Of a stretch of 64,000 bases of DNA, positions 8,950 to 18,095 are shown one piece after another (position 1 is the first letter of the stretch; each line of letters starts with the position of its first letter). Location of the stretch: NCBI RefSeq assembly GCF_000621165.1, contig NZ_JHZA01000001.1, positions 310,001 to 374,000 of the forward strand, read 5' to 3'. Made by a program: the position numbers and the translations under genes. Source of the DNA: Enterovibrio calviensis DSM 14347. GTDB lineage: Bacteria; Pseudomonadota; Gammaproteobacteria; Enterobacterales; Vibrionaceae. The notes beneath the pieces are model-generated. The model was not told where the DNA came from. It saw nothing but the letters and a program-made list of their open reading frames with translations, and searched no databases.

Positions 8950-9524
8950 TTGCGTGGCGTCGCCCTAAACAAATAGGGGAACAGGGTTTTCTTTTCCGAT
9001 TCGGAAAGCCCACACACGCGGTCGATGTTGATCTGAGGAATGTCTTCCGCGTTCCCACCATAGTATTTGAACGCTTTCTCGATACTCGCTTCGCGGATGA
9101 GATGAAAAACCGGGTATGGCGAACGATTGGTGAGGTTACTTTCGTCCTCTGGCTCTACATCTGCAAAACAATAATCTGGGTGGAAACTGGCAATCTGATA
9201 AATCCCTCGCCAGCCAAACTGGTCAACGAGCATGTCTGCGACATCCAAAAACTGATTATACTCGTCAAAGTCTTGGAAAATATTTGGGGTAACAACCAAG
9301 GTGGTTTCGAGCTCTGCCGCGTCACTGGTGTCGAGCAGTGTCAGTTCGGCAAGCAAGCAATCCATGACTGTTTGATCGTCCGTTCCCTCACACACTTCGA
9401 TTTTGATTTGTTTGTTACGTTGTGGCTTGGCAGCAAAAGGGCAGAGGTTGAGGCCAATCACGACCTGTTCTAACCATTGTGTGGTTACGTGTTCGATGTC
9501 TTCAACGGAAAGCTGCGTAGTCAT
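8946..9524 (-). CDS. DUF1415 family protein
   Basis: This 192-residue protein begins with a helix and the motif VIGLNLCPFAAKP, then TLLVVTPNIFQDFDEYNQFL-like and YQIASFHPDYCFAD segments and NRSPYPVFHLIREASIEKA, all typical of DUF1415. The family is widespread in gammaproteobacteria and has no assigned function. The conserved Cys, His and Asp residues suggest an enzyme, but no reaction is known. The gene is convergent with the FAH-family gene, with overlapping stop codons. Confidence 0.85.
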   Translation of the reverse strand: MTTQLSVEDIEHVTTQWLEQVVIGLNLCPFAAKPQRNKQIKIEVCEGTDDQTVMDCLLAELTLLDTSDAAELETTLVVTPNIFQDFDEYNQFLDVADMLVDQFGWRGIYQIASFHPDYCFADVEPEDESNLTNRSPYPVFHLIREASIEKAFKYYGGNAEDIPQINIDRVCGLSESEKKTLFPYLFRATPRN

Positions 9525-9625
9525 GGTAAGTACCCTATTAGATGCAAGCGGGTATCTTAGCGAGCGGAACGGGAAAAGCCTACGAACAAGGGTGATTTGC
9601 AGTGTAAATCACCCTTGGTTGCTGC

Positions 9626-10147
9626 TTAATTGGTCGCGACAGGGGCTGTCCACGCTTTGGTTCCCCAAAGAGGAACGGTAGAAAGGCTGTGTTTGTGGCT
9701 ACCTTGGGTCTCTTTGGTTGAGTAAGACAGATACATCAAGGTTTGGTTTTCGCTGTCGAAAATGCGGCGAATCTTCATGGATTTGAACAGAATACTTTTT
9801 GATGCGGTAAAGACCACTTCACCTGATTTTGAACGATCCACATTTTCAATCATCGCTGCGGTAATTTCACCGGTTTGACGACACGAGATCCCCATGTCTG
9901 ATGGGTCTGAAAAATCCAAATCGGCTTTAACATGGCTGATGTGACAGGTTACGCCCGGCACTTCTGGGTCATTGAAAATTTGAATTTTGATGTCTTTGGT
10001 GGTGAACAAGCCCAAGCTGACGTCTCCCACTTCATTGTCTGAGCAACCTGCCAAGGAAAGTGCGAGAACTGAAGCCGCAAGCAATGGGCGTGAAAAAGCA
10101 CGAAGTGAAGCCAGAACTGAAGTGTTAGGTCGCGTTTTAGGTCGCAT
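9626..10147 (-). CDS. creA: CreA family protein, probable lipoprotein
   Basis: The 173-residue protein matches the CreA family (DVSLGLFTTKDIKIQIFNDP, GVTCHISHVKADLDFSDPSD, ISCRQTGEI). CreA is a periplasmic protein of unknown activity, named for its place beside creBCD in E. coli; no creBCD is present here. The N-terminus has a positively charged region, a hydrophobic stretch and LSLAGC, a good lipobox with Cys about residue 35. This version is therefore probably a lipoprotein, unlike the plain signal peptide of E. coli CreA. It lies 101 bp upstream of the DUF1415 gene on the same strand. Confidence 0.88.
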   Translation of the reverse strand: MRPKTRPNTSVLASLRAFSRPLLAASVLALSLAGCSDNEVGDVSLGLFTTKDIKIQIFNDPEVPGVTCHISHVKADLDFSDPSDMGISCRQTGEITAAMIENVDRSKSGEVVFTASKSILFKSMKIRRIFDSENQTLMYLSYSTKETQGSHKHSLSTVPLWGTKAWTAPVATN

Positions 10148-10397
10148 AGCGGGATAACCTGCTTATTGGTTGGTTTAAAATGGGTATAACCGTGAAGAGA
10201 TTCACTTTAACAGTGGCCTGCACCATTTGTCTAACAACGACTTATCATCGAAGCAAACAGTCACAGGAAGTGACAATAGGGCGCGACGCATTGAAACGGC
10301 GCGACCTGCGTTGTCATTGTCGTGAGTCATGCATGAGGGGTTAAATGCGTGTGGCGACTTTCGGTGATAAAAGCAATCTTAAAGCGTTAAGGTGAAA

Positions 10398-10727
10398 TTA
10401 GTTAAATTGTGCGTCGCCAGGTTTGCGCTCCAAACTTTCAGGGTTGAACGTTCGAAGTTCATCATAAGCATCGCAATAACTTGCCGTAAGGTTGTATTTC
10501 TCACGAGCCGCCTCGATTTTACGTTCTGCGATACGACGACTGTCAGCGCCGTTGCGATTTGAGCTAAAAATACGCTGCTGAGTGAACAACTCTTGCGTGA
10601 ACTTTTGTTTGCAAATCGACTCGTTTCTTTCTGTTACCACTTCCCCTAACGTTTCTTTCTTTGCTGCAAACGTTGTGGATGTCGTCAGAAGAGTAAAAAG
10701 CATCGTTGTTACAAAGAGATAACGCAT
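10398..10727 (-). CDS. small secreted protein of unknown function
   Basis: The 109-residue product starts with a clear signal peptide (hydrophobic core about residues 3-18, cleavage likely after TTFAA). The mature part is charged and helical with two Cys (ESICKQKF, ASYCDAYDEL), which could form a disulfide in the periplasm. I do not recognise a family. It is monocistronic, with about 250 bp of unassigned sequence on each side. Confidence 0.65.
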   Translation of the reverse strand: MRYLFVTTMLFTLLTTSTTFAAKKETLGEVVTERNESICKQKFTQELFTQQRIFSSNRNGADSRRIAERKIEAAREKYNLTASYCDAYDELRTFNPESLERKPGDAQFN

Positions 10728-10989
10728 CGAGTGAACCTCATAATGAATCGCCTAAATTAAAGATAGTTCACACGCGACCGCCTCTCCAGTGAGACAGGTG
10801 AATGATTGTTGATGCAGGGAAATTTATTGTTGAAAACCCTTTGCTCTCAATGGAAGACGAGATGATTAGAGTTGTTGAAAATGTGCACTGATATCGGTGT
10901 GGGTTAACATTCTTGCGAAAAGAGAGATGAAGCGAAGGAAGGTTTGGCGTTATCTTCTTCTTTTCGATGGAACGACAGCGACGTAGCAG

Positions 10990-11445
10990 ATGCCAAAACA
11001 GGTTAATAGTTCATACTTACAACTCTTTATGCGTGAGTCAGACACCGCAGCCATGCTCGATATCGACCGATTGCCAGATGTGTCTGATGTCGATGCAATT
11101 GCACTTTTTGATTGGATGTCGAGCAAGCGGTCTTTTTCAACCGCCGACGTGAGTGGTCAGCGTTGGATAAAAACGTGTAGCGCGGGTTATATCACTGAAT
11201 TGTTTTTGCACACTGATGGCTCGCTGGAAGAATTCACACTCTTTAATCGGTTGCCAACAAAAGGCAGTTGGAAGCTGGAACAAGGCGTATTGGACATTGA
11301 AATCTTCAAGGGTAGTAATACCTATCGGAGCCGAGTGATAGCCAACAAGTCGGTCAATATTCACTCCGCCATCGAATATAAGAACGGCGAACTGCACTCT
11401 TATTTGAAACTTGCCCACATCATGCCCGTCGCGCAAAGTGCTTAG
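10990..11445 (+). CDS. hypothetical protein, cytoplasmic
   Basis: This 151-residue protein has no signal peptide or membrane segment. The second half looks like a small beta-rich fold (GSWKLEQGVLDIEIFKGSNTY) reminiscent of lipocalin-like or DUF-type stress proteins, but I do not recognise the family. The ATG at 10990 has only a weak ribosome site. The TAG stop lies inside the first unit of an eight-copy 13-bp tandem repeat. Confidence 0.6.
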   Translation: MPKQVNSSYLQLFMRESDTAAMLDIDRLPDVSDVDAIALFDWMSSKRSFSTADVSGQRWIKTCSAGYITELFLHTDGSLEEFTLFNRLPTKGSWKLEQGVLDIEIFKGSNTYRSRVIANKSVNIHSAIEYKNGELHSYLKLAHIMPVAQSA

Positions 11446-11545
11446 ATCTTTCGAATAGATTTTTCGCATAGCTCTTTCGCCATAGACTTTTCGCTTAGAT
11501 CTTTCGCGTAATTTTTACGCTTAGTTTTCTCGCTTAGCTCTCGCG
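11441..11545. repeat. 13-bp degenerate tandem repeat, eight units
   Basis: Units start at 11441, 11454, 11467, 11480 (14 bp), 11494, 11507, 11520 and 11533. The consensus is CTTAGATCTTTCG, and the units at 11441 and 11494 are identical. The array starts within the stop region of the upstream gene and ends just before a hairpin. Confidence 0.9.
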
Positions 11546-11559
11546 CTCCAAACATTGCC

Positions 11560-11586
11560 AAAGCCAGCATTATGCTGGCTTTGTTC
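11560..11586 (+). terminator. hairpin, probable terminator
   Basis: AAAGCCAGCAT pairs perfectly with ATGCTGGCTTT and is followed by TTGTTCC. The T tail is weak. It lies downstream of the 10990 gene and the tandem repeat. Confidence 0.6.
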
Positions 11587-11796
11587 CGTTTTAATGCTAA
11601 GAAAAACACAGTATTGAAAGCTATCGGGTATCCGCTCGTTCTGTTCTCAACTATACCTGAAGGTGTATCAACCTGAACGGTCTGAAGATATCTGCGGATT
11701 CCTGCATCTATAGATGGCTTGGATATTCGCCCATTAGGCCGAGGCGTCAACGATTTTGAGAATCGCTATGCAAGATGATAAACAAGGAGTGAAGGT
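11587..11796. other. intergenic region upstream of the two-TM protein
   Basis: No gene or RNA was recognised. The region presumably holds the promoter for the gene at 11797. Confidence 0.4.
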
Positions 11797-12315
11797 TTGC
11801 GAGTAGGAATGCCAACGTGGGTGATTGTGGCCATAGGTCTTGTGCTGAACATTGTTGCCGCCTTAATGACAAACTTTGTGATTGATGACTTGGGCGAGGA
11901 GGCCGCTTTAGTGATTGAGACGCAAACCAACAATAACCAAATCATTCAACTTACGTGGCAACAAGTTGATGCCCTTGAGCGCCGTCGTGAGACCATCACT
12001 ATTATCTTGGCGAGTAATACCGACAGTGAGGCTTTGACGGCGATGTTCAGCCAAAGGCTACTGTCTTCGTTTAACGACATGGCTGATATCAACATTTCTC
12101 TGCAGAACATGCCCATGATTATGTCCAGTATCGATAAGAAGCAGGATCTCCTGAGAAATAAGATTGATACGCTATATCTCGATAACCTAACCTTGGCGGA
12201 AACTCAACGCGATTTGGCTGGGAAGATTTCTGCCTATCGAAACCTCGCATTGTTCCTACAGGTACTTGGGCTGGCGCTTATCATGGCAAGAGACCTTTCT
12301 AGGAAGTCAAAATAA
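11797..12315 (+). CDS. inner-membrane protein with two TM segments and a long helical loop
   Basis: The 172-residue protein has a hydrophobic segment near residues 6-24 and another at about 148-166, with a mostly helical, charged middle part likely in the periplasm. I do not recognise the family. The start is TTG at 11797, behind AAGGAG at 11783-11788 with an 8-base gap; an ATG four codons later is the alternative. The layout resembles the sensor half of a signalling protein without an output domain. It stands alone between terminators. Confidence 0.6.
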   Translation: MRVGMPTWVIVAIGLVLNIVAALMTNFVIDDLGEEAALVIETQTNNNQIIQLTWQQVDALERRRETITIILASNTDSEALTAMFSQRLLSSFNDMADINISLQNMPMIMSSIDKKQDLLRNKIDTLYLDNLTLAETQRDLAGKISAYRNLALFLQVLGLALIMARDLSRKSK

Positions 12316-12526
12316 GCCTGTAAACACAGCAAGATACTCCTCCAATATTCTTTGGTGTTTAATTCTATTTTTGTCATTTAAATAAGAATTAATCACTACA
12401 CATTTCGATAAATATGTTGTCAAAATTTGCCCGTCTTTTGTTCTAATAGCCGAATAACGTGTTCACGTTTTAAGACTTTTTAGCAGCGTTTTGCTGCACT
12501 ATTTTGATGCGATTTTGGGGTGAGAA

Positions 12527-12967
12527 ATGAAAGGCGCTAACCGCGTTCGTTCTGTCGTGGCTGACATGTTTGCCATGGTGGTGTTTTGCTTTGTGACGGG
12601 CATGATGATCGAGATCTTCGTGTCTGGTATGTCGTTTGAACAATCGCTGGCATCTAGACTGTTATCGATCCCAGTGAACATTATGATCGCGTGGCCTTAC
12701 GGCGTGTTTCGAGACAGCATCCTTTCATTTGCGAAACGCCGCTCGTCTTCACGGTTGAGCAAACGTGCCGCCGATTTCTTTGCTTACGTGACGTTTCAAT
12801 CGCCAGTGTACGCGGCCATCTTGTTTAGTGTGGGCGCAGAGCCGAGTCAAATCATCACCGCTGTCGCGAGTAATGCTGTGTTATCAGGCATTTTGGGTAT
12901 GTTCTACGGCGTGTTTCTTGAGCGTTGTCGCCGAGTGTTCCGCGTCGAGGTGCTCACTGCGGCGTAA
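12527..12967 (+). CDS. alaE: L-alanine exporter AlaE family protein
   Basis: This 146-residue inner-membrane protein matches the AlaE family in length and in four hydrophobic segments. Typical motifs are [36 protein letters not shown], and [18 protein letters not shown]. AlaE exports L-alanine and keeps internal alanine or dialanine below toxic levels in E. coli. The gene is preceded by GGGGTGAGAA and ends in front of a long hairpin. Single-gene transcript. Confidence 0.88.
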   Translation: MKGANRVRSVVADMFAMVVFCFVTGMMIEIFVSGMSFEQSLASRLLSIPVNIMIAWPYGVFRDSILSFAKRRSSSRLSKRAADFFAYVTFQSPVYAAILFSVGAEPSQIITAVASNAVLSGILGMFYGVFLERCRRVFRVEVLTAA

Positions 12968-12996
12968 TGTCGTAAACCATGCCATGAAAAAAGAGG

Positions 12997-13061
12997 GTCA
13001 GCGAGCGTGAACATCACGTGTGTATGTTTGCCAAACACACACTTCGCCGCTGACTGTTTTC
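12997..13061 (+). terminator. long hairpin, probable terminator of alaE
   Basis: GTCAGCG (12997-13003) pairs with CGCTGAC (13048-13054), with inner pairing of GTGTGT and ACACAC around TTTGCCAAA. TGTTTTCC follows. Confidence 0.6.
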
Positions 13062-13230
13062 CTCACTTATCATCATGCCTGTAAATTGATAGCAATGTAG
13101 ACTTCCTCGCAAAAAGAAAGTACCAGAATCCATTATCCACCACTCAGCTAAGTTATTGCTGTTTCGATTTTTTCCCTGTGGTTAGCTATCTGCACTCAGT
13201 AATCATTCGCAATGATGGGTCAGATAAACA

Positions 13231-14460
13231 ATGGACGTTTTACTCGAACAAAATCTCATTCAAATTAATGCGTTTTTCGCCGTAACGATAGGGATCCTCG
13301 TGCTCTTTATTGGTCGACGACTTAACCAAGCGATTCCCTTTTTGAAAGAATTCAGTATTCCAGAACCCGTCACTGGCGGTATTTTGTTCTCGGTGCTTTT
13401 CTCTCTTTTCTATGCATTTACCAGCCTTGAGGTGTCTTTCAACCTAGTGGCGCGAGACATTCTTCTCGTCTACTTCTTTACCACGATTGGCATTAACTCT
13501 AGCTTGAAAGACCTGATGCAAGGCGGAAAGCCGCTGGTGGTTTTGCTGCTCATTACGATTGGTTACATGGTGATTCAAAACTTAACGGGCATTAGTGTTG
13601 CAAGTCTGTTTGGGCTAGATGCGCCTGTGGGTCTGTTAGGTGGCAGTGTTTCATTGATTGGCGGTCACGGTACGGCGATTGCCTGGTCACCGCGGATCGC
13701 GGAAGAGTACGGTATTTCGAATGCAATGGAAATTGGCATTGCGAGCGCAACCTTTGGTTTGATCCTTGCCAGTTTGATGGGGGGACCCATTGCCAAGTTC
13801 TTGATCAATAAGCACCAGTTAACGCCCAATAGTGTCGAACCGTTAGATATTGGCTCTGCGGATAACAAAGCCCCAGAGCAAATCAACAGCTTTGATTTTC
13901 TTGATGCCGTGTTTGCTATTCATGTTTGTATTATTTTGGGCTTTGGTATCAATGAAGGCATTAGCCAGTTAGGTTTGCAGTTACCGTTATTTGTGAGCTG
14001 TTTGTTTGCCGGCATCATAATGACGAACGTTGTGCCTAACTCACTTCCACGACTCACGGGTACCAAATGGCCTTCTCGTAAACCGGCGGTTGCGCTGCTG
14101 GCTGACATTTCACTAGGTACCTTTTTAGCCATGTCTTTGATGAGCATGCAGCTATGGACGCTGATCGATTTGGCGGGGCCTATTTTCACCATTCTTGCTG
14201 CGCAGTTCTTGGTGGCGATTTTGATCAATATCTATGTGGTGTTTCCAGCCATGGGCAAGAACTTCGATGCGGCTGTCATTTGTAGTGGCTTTGGCGGGAT
14301 TTCATTGGGTTCAACACCAACCGCCATGGCTAACATGTCAGCGGTATCGCAACGTTACGGTAACTCTCACCTTGCGTTCATTATCGTGCCGCTAGTGTGT
14401 GCTTTCTTTATTGATTTGGTGAACGCACTGATGATTCCGTTCTTCCTTTCAAACTTCTAA
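13231..14460 (+). CDS. gltS: sodium/glutamate symporter GltS
   Basis: This 409-residue protein belongs to the ESS family of Na+-glutamate symporters, with about ten to twelve hydrophobic segments. The two inverted halves show the family glycine-rich loops: VGLLGGSVSLIGGHGTAIAW in the first, and ICSGFGGISLGSTPTAMANM in the second. The length is like that of E. coli GltS (401 residues). It has its own 260-bp upstream region and a strong terminator. Glutamate is the end product of the put pathway nearby, but the two are not in one transcript. Confidence 0.95.
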   Translation: MDVLLEQNLIQINAFFAVTIGILVLFIGRRLNQAIPFLKEFSIPEPVTGGILFSVLFSLFYAFTSLEVSFNLVARDILLVYFFTTIGINSSLKDLMQGGKPLVVLLLITIGYMVIQNLTGISVASLFGLDAPVGLLGGSVSLIGGHGTAIAWSPRIAEEYGISNAMEIGIASATFGLILASLMGGPIAKFLINKHQLTPNSVEPLDIGSADNKAPEQINSFDFLDAVFAIHVCIILGFGINEGISQLGLQLPLFVSCLFAGIIMTNVVPNSLPRLTGTKWPSRKPAVALLADISLGTFLAMSLMSMQLWTLIDLAGPIFTILAAQFLVAILINIYVVFPAMGKNFDAAVICSGFGGISLGSTPTAMANMSAVSQRYGNSHLAFIIVPLVCAFFIDLVNALMIPFFLSNF

Positions 14461-14524
14461 TGACAAGCGCGACGTGGGCGAGAGTCAAACGTCGCTTTTG
14501 GAATGAAGCCGATTCACAAAAAGA

Positions 14525-14547
14525 TAAAGCCGCTGATGCGGCTTTTT
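14525..14547 (+). terminator. rho-independent terminator after gltS
   Basis: AAAGCCGC-TGAT-GCGGCTTTTT: an 8-bp stem, four-base loop and T run. It also lies just past the 3' end of the convergent VOC gene. Confidence 0.9.
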
Positions 14548-14549
14548 GC

Positions 14550-14903
14550 TTATTTGTCTGACCAAACCGCCAGTTCATTACCGCTCGGCTCGGTGAAGTG
14601 AAAGCGTCGTCCTCCAGGAAAAGAGAAGATGGATTGGACGATTTTTCCGCCGCTTTCTTGTACTTTGGCTTGGGTGTCCTCCAATGCATCGCTGTACAAC
14701 ACGATGAGCGCTGAGCCATTGGCAGTATTTGCACATTGATCGGCACGGAAGAACCCGCCATCCACCCCTTGATCAGCAAAGGCAGTGTAATCTGGCCCGT
14801 AGTCGGTAAACGTCCAGCCGAAGGCATCTGAAAAGAATGATTTTGTCGCGTCTAAGTCGCAAGCTGGGAATTCAACGTAATTGATTTTTCCGTTCGGGTT
14901 CAT
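14550..14903 (-). CDS. VOC/glyoxalase-like domain protein
   Basis: The 117-residue protein is a single vicinal-oxygen-chelate domain (about residues 5-115): INYVEFPACDLDATKSFFSD, FGWTFTDYGPDYTAF, and FPGGRRFHFTEPSGNELAVW. The last Glu-Pro-Ser-Gly-Asn-Glu stretch is typical of this superfamily, which includes glyoxalases, dioxygenases and resistance proteins. The substrate cannot be read from sequence. The ATG at 14903 has AAAAGGAGC upstream; a longer reading starting at 15098 overlaps the next gene and is rejected. It is 28 bp downstream of, and probably cotranscribed with, the DUF3291 gene. Confidence 0.85.
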   Translation of the reverse strand: MNPNGKINYVEFPACDLDATKSFFSDAFGWTFTDYGPDYTAFADQGVDGGFFRADQCANTANGSALIVLYSDALEDTQAKVQESGGKIVQSIFSFPGGRRFHFTEPSGNELAVWSDK

Positions 14904-14931
14904 GAAGTGCTCCTTTTGGGTTGCGTGAGGG

Positions 14932-15372
14932 CTAGGCGGGTGGCGAAAAGATGTCTGCGAACGTGAAGGCGTGTGCGCTATCACCGTGTTCACGGAGGTA
15001 TTCCAAACGCTCGACGGCTTCTTGCAACGATGGGATATGTCCGTCTTCGACCCACCACATGACATAGGTGTGAGTCTTCGGCTTTTCAAACCATTCACTG
15101 CGACGTTTCATGATGTTCAAGTGGTGGGTTTTGAACATAAAGGTTTTCAACGATTCCACCGAGTCCCACACAGATAAGTTGACCAATAGGTTTGGGTCGT
15201 CAAAGACCTGAATGTCTGTCGCATTGCCCGAATCATCCTTCAGTCGCCACACAAAACCCGGTGAGGCTTCCGCCATGGCATTCACAGGGTCAAGGTTATC
15301 GACAAAATCTTTCATGACCGGATCATCCATCGCGGTTTTTGCTTGGGCAATGTTCAGTTCTGCAAGTTGCAT
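14932..15372 (-). CDS. DUF3291 domain protein
   Basis: The 146-residue protein has the DUF3291 pattern: QLAELNIAQAKTAMDDPVMK at the N-terminus, FVDNLDPVNAMAEASPGFVW, NLSVWDSVESLKTFMFKTHH, and VMWWVEDGHIPSLQEAVERL. The fold is ABM-like (dimeric alpha-beta barrel), and the function is unknown. It has GGAG before its ATG and is the first gene of a two-gene unit with the VOC protein. The pairing suggests a small detoxification or oxidative role, which is inference. Confidence 0.85.
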   Translation of the reverse strand: MQLAELNIAQAKTAMDDPVMKDFVDNLDPVNAMAEASPGFVWRLKDDSGNATDIQVFDDPNLLVNLSVWDSVESLKTFMFKTHHLNIMKRRSEWFEKPKTHTYVMWWVEDGHIPSLQEAVERLEYLREHGDSAHAFTFADIFSPPA

Positions 15373-15619
15373 GACAGGGCTCCGTTATCGTGGCGACAAA
15401 CGAAAACATTGTCATGTCTGTGAGCGTGAGACCATAGAACATGTCATCAACCCGATGTTTGATCTCAATAATGTTGCAACGTGAAACCGGCATGTCTCAA
15501 ATTGACTGTTCTGAGGCACATTTACGCGGCATCACCAAATTGCCATCTCACTGTCATGTGATTGTCACCGCCAGAGGAAAAAGTAGCGCCGTCTTATTTT
15601 GGTATTTAGGAGTTTTCCC

Positions 15620-17827
15620 ATGCGTGCGAAGCATACCCTTCTTCTCTCTTTTCTAGCGGCATCGGTGACGGCGGGCGTTCACGCTGCAGACAAGCAGTCG
15701 TTCCACCGAATCAGTGCGTTTTCAACGGACAATAATATTCCGGCAGGTGTAGAACGTACGCATGAAAGCTCTGCGGAAATCATTGCCGTCAGTGAAGATG
15801 GCAACACCTTGGTGTATTCCGACAGCCCGTTAGATGGCATCGGCATGGTGGATATCCGCGACCCTAAACAACCACGAAGCAAAGGTTTTATCTCAATGGG
15901 AGGTGAACCAACCGCCGTCGACGTGGTAGGAAACACCTTTGTTAGCGCCATTAATACCTCGCAAAGCTACACGCAACCGTCCGGTTTTTTGCTACAAGGC
16001 CGTTTGGATACAGGCAAGCAAATTGCCAAGTGTGATTTAGGCGGACAGCCGGATTCTGTTGCCGTGGCAAAAGACGGCAGCTTTGTCGCGATTGCCATTG
16101 AAAATGAGCGCGACGAAGACTTGAACGACGGCGTGTTACCTCAATTCCCTGCCGGCCATTTGTCACTCATTCCGCTAGCCAATGGCGTGTTGGATTGTGA
16201 TGGACAAAAGAAAGTCGCGATGACGGGGTTGTCTGATATCGCGCCTAGCGATCCGGAACCTGAGTTCGTTGACATTAATGCCTTGGGCGAAGTGGTGGTG
16301 ACGCTGCAAGAGAACAACCACCTCGTTGTGGTCAATGGTAAAACGGGGACGGTGATCAACGACTTCTCTGCCGGAGATGTGGATCTAAACAACGTCGATT
16401 TGGATGAAGAACGCGCCCTAACGTTTGACGGTAAGCAAATGGCGCGCAAACGCGAACCTGATGCCGTGAAATGGCTCGATGACACACGCTTTGTCACCGC
16501 AAACGAAGGCGATTATCAAGGCGGTTCGCGCAGCTTTACTATCTTCGATAAGAGCGGGAAAGTGCTGTTTGAATCTGGATTAGATTTTGAATACCGCGTG
16601 GCGCTGGCAGGGCACTACCCAGAAAAACGCTCGGGCAACAAAGGGGTAGAGCCAGAAGGCCTAGAAGTGGGCACGTTTAATGGCGAACGGTTTATCTTTG
16701 TTACCTCTGAGCGCGGGTCACTGGTTGGCGTTTATCGCGATACGGGTTCAGCGCCGGAATTTGTGCAATTGCTGCCTTCTGGCATTTCCCCTGAATCCGC
16801 TGTGGCGATCCCAAGCCGTGGTTTATTGGCGACCGCAAACGAAACGGATTTGATTGAAGATGGCGGCGCACGTTCGCACGTGATGCTGTACCAAGTGACA
16901 ACGGATGCACCGGCTTATCCGCAAATTGAATCGGTGATGCAAGATGGCAAACCTATTGGCTGGGGCGCATTGTCCGGTTTGGTTGCCGATCCTAATAACG
17001 AAAACACCTTGTATGCAGTCAATGACAGCTTCTACAAAGCGCAGCCTTCTATCTTCGTGATTGATGCGTCAACTCAACCTGCGAAAATCACCCAGCGCAT
17101 TTCGGTTACCGCCAACGGTAAGCCTGCACAAAAACTGGATTTGGAAGGGATCACCACGGATGGAAAGGGCGGTTTTTGGCTAGCCTCTGAAGGGCGAAAA
17201 GACAAAAACGTTCCGCATGCGCTGTACCGAACAGATGCAAACGGAAAGATCATTGATACCGTTGGTTTCCCTGCGGAGCTATTGGCGGTAGAAGAGCGTT
17301 ATGGCGCAGAGGGTATCACCCGCGTTGGCGACCACCTTTGGATTGCGATTCAGCGTAGCTGGAAAGATGACCCAGAAAACACCGTTAAGTTGGTGCAATA
17401 CAACACCAAGACAGGTGAGTGGAAAGCCGTACGTTACCCAACCGATGTGGCAAAAAAAGGCTGGATTGGCTTGTCAGAAATTACAGCGTATGACGGCGCG
17501 TTGTACATCATTGAACGCGACAATCAAATTGGTGATGCGGCCAAGGTGAAGCAATTGACTCGCGTTGTCATGGCGGGTGTAGAACCCGCGCCGCTGGGTG
17601 AGTCGTTGCCTTTGGTCAAAAAAGAGGTGGTGTATGACTTCATCCCTGATTTGAAAGCGACTGGTGGCTACGTTACTGACAAAATTGAGGGCTTTGCCAT
17701 CACCAATAGTGGTCATGCCTTCGCCATTACCGATAATGACGGTGTGGATGACAGCAGCGGTGAAACCTTGTTCTTCTCGCTAAAACAAGGCGGCAAGGCT
17801 GTGGACTTTGCCACATTGCGTCCGTAA
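15620..17827 (+). CDS. secreted beta-propeller protein, esterase-like activity of phytase family
   Basis: The product is 735 residues from the ATG at 15620, which has TAGGAG upstream (a longer frame from 15599 is less likely). A signal peptide ends near VHAA (residue 22). The N-terminal half, about 30-420, looks like a YVTN/choice-of-anchor type propeller with NTFVSAINTS, ANEGDYQGG and GVEPEGLEVG; the ANEGD and EPEG motifs recall LTD/alkaline-phosphatase-like proteins. The C-terminal half, about 440-735, matches the phytase-like esterase domain (DLEGITTDGKGGFWLASEGR, ITRVGDHLWIAIQ, KIEGFAITNSGHAFAITDND). The DNDG-rich loops suggest Ca2+. It is likely periplasmic or extracellular with a role in phosphate-ester use; the substrate is unknown. 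Confidence 0.85.
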   Translation: MRAKHTLLLSFLAASVTAGVHAADKQSFHRISAFSTDNNIPAGVERTHESSAEIIAVSEDGNTLVYSDSPLDGIGMVDIRDPKQPRSKGFISMGGEPTAVDVVGNTFVSAINTSQSYTQPSGFLLQGRLDTGKQIAKCDLGGQPDSVAVAKDGSFVAIAIENERDEDLNDGVLPQFPAGHLSLIPLANGVLDCDGQKKVAMTGLSDIAPSDPEPEFVDINALGEVVVTLQENNHLVVVNGKTGTVINDFSAGDVDLNNVDLDEERALTFDGKQMARKREPDAVKWLDDTRFVTANEGDYQGGSRSFTIFDKSGKVLFESGLDFEYRVALAGHYPEKRSGNKGVEPEGLEVGTFNGERFIFVTSERGSLVGVYRDTGSAPEFVQLLPSGISPESAVAIPSRGLLATANETDLIEDGGARSHVMLYQVTTDAPAYPQIESVMQDGKPIGWGALSGLVADPNNENTLYAVNDSFYKAQPSIFVIDASTQPAKITQRISVTANGKPAQKLDLEGITTDGKGGFWLASEGRKDKNVPHALYRTDANGKIIDTVGFPAELLAVEERYGAEGITRVGDHLWIAIQRSWKDDPENTVKLVQYNTKTGEWKAVRYPTDVAKKGWIGLSEITAYDGALYIIERDNQIGDAAKVKQLTRVVMAGVEPAPLGESLPLVKKEVVYDFIPDLKATGGYVTDKIEGFAITNSGHAFAITDNDGVDDSSGETLFFSLKQGGKAVDFATLRP

Positions 17828-17874
17828 CAACGACAGCTCCGACACGCTTAATGTGTTGATTTGAAAACCTATTC

Positions 17875-17901
17875 AAACGCCAGTGCCTACTGGCGTTTTT
17901 T
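17875..17901 (+). terminator. rho-independent terminator
   Basis: AAACGCCAGTGCC-TA-CTGGCGTTTTTT forms a strong hairpin with a T run, ending the phytase-like gene. Confidence 0.9.
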
Positions 17902-18095
17902 ATTTCACGCCGCCCAATTATTTTTACACTGTAAAACCTCGATTTTGTGATTTGTTGTGAACAAGACAGCGCGCCAAAGCGAACCTTACAAAAATGTATA
18001 GTTCAGGAAAGCTCCTTGAAAACGACACCGCGTAAAGTTATCTCATCGACAGCAACACAGACTGTCGCACAAAAAACAATAACGAGGACGTGACC

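Noticed and set aside
11441-11545. Tandem 13-mers considered as a CRISPR-like or attachment array
   Set aside because: Units are contiguous with no spacers and degenerate; no cas or integrase genes near.
11442-11750. 102-codon minus-strand frame covering the tandem repeat
   Set aside because: The 13-bp period is out of frame with three, and the Lys/Ser/Glu-rich tail comes from the repeat; no start signal.
14904-15098. Longer start for the VOC gene (182 residues)
   Set aside because: The extension overlaps the DUF3291 coding region; AAAAGGAGC before 14903 marks the true start.
15541-15590. TGTCATGTGATTGTCACC considered as a CRP site
   Set aside because: The spacing of the half-sites is not the N6 of CRP and the match is poor.
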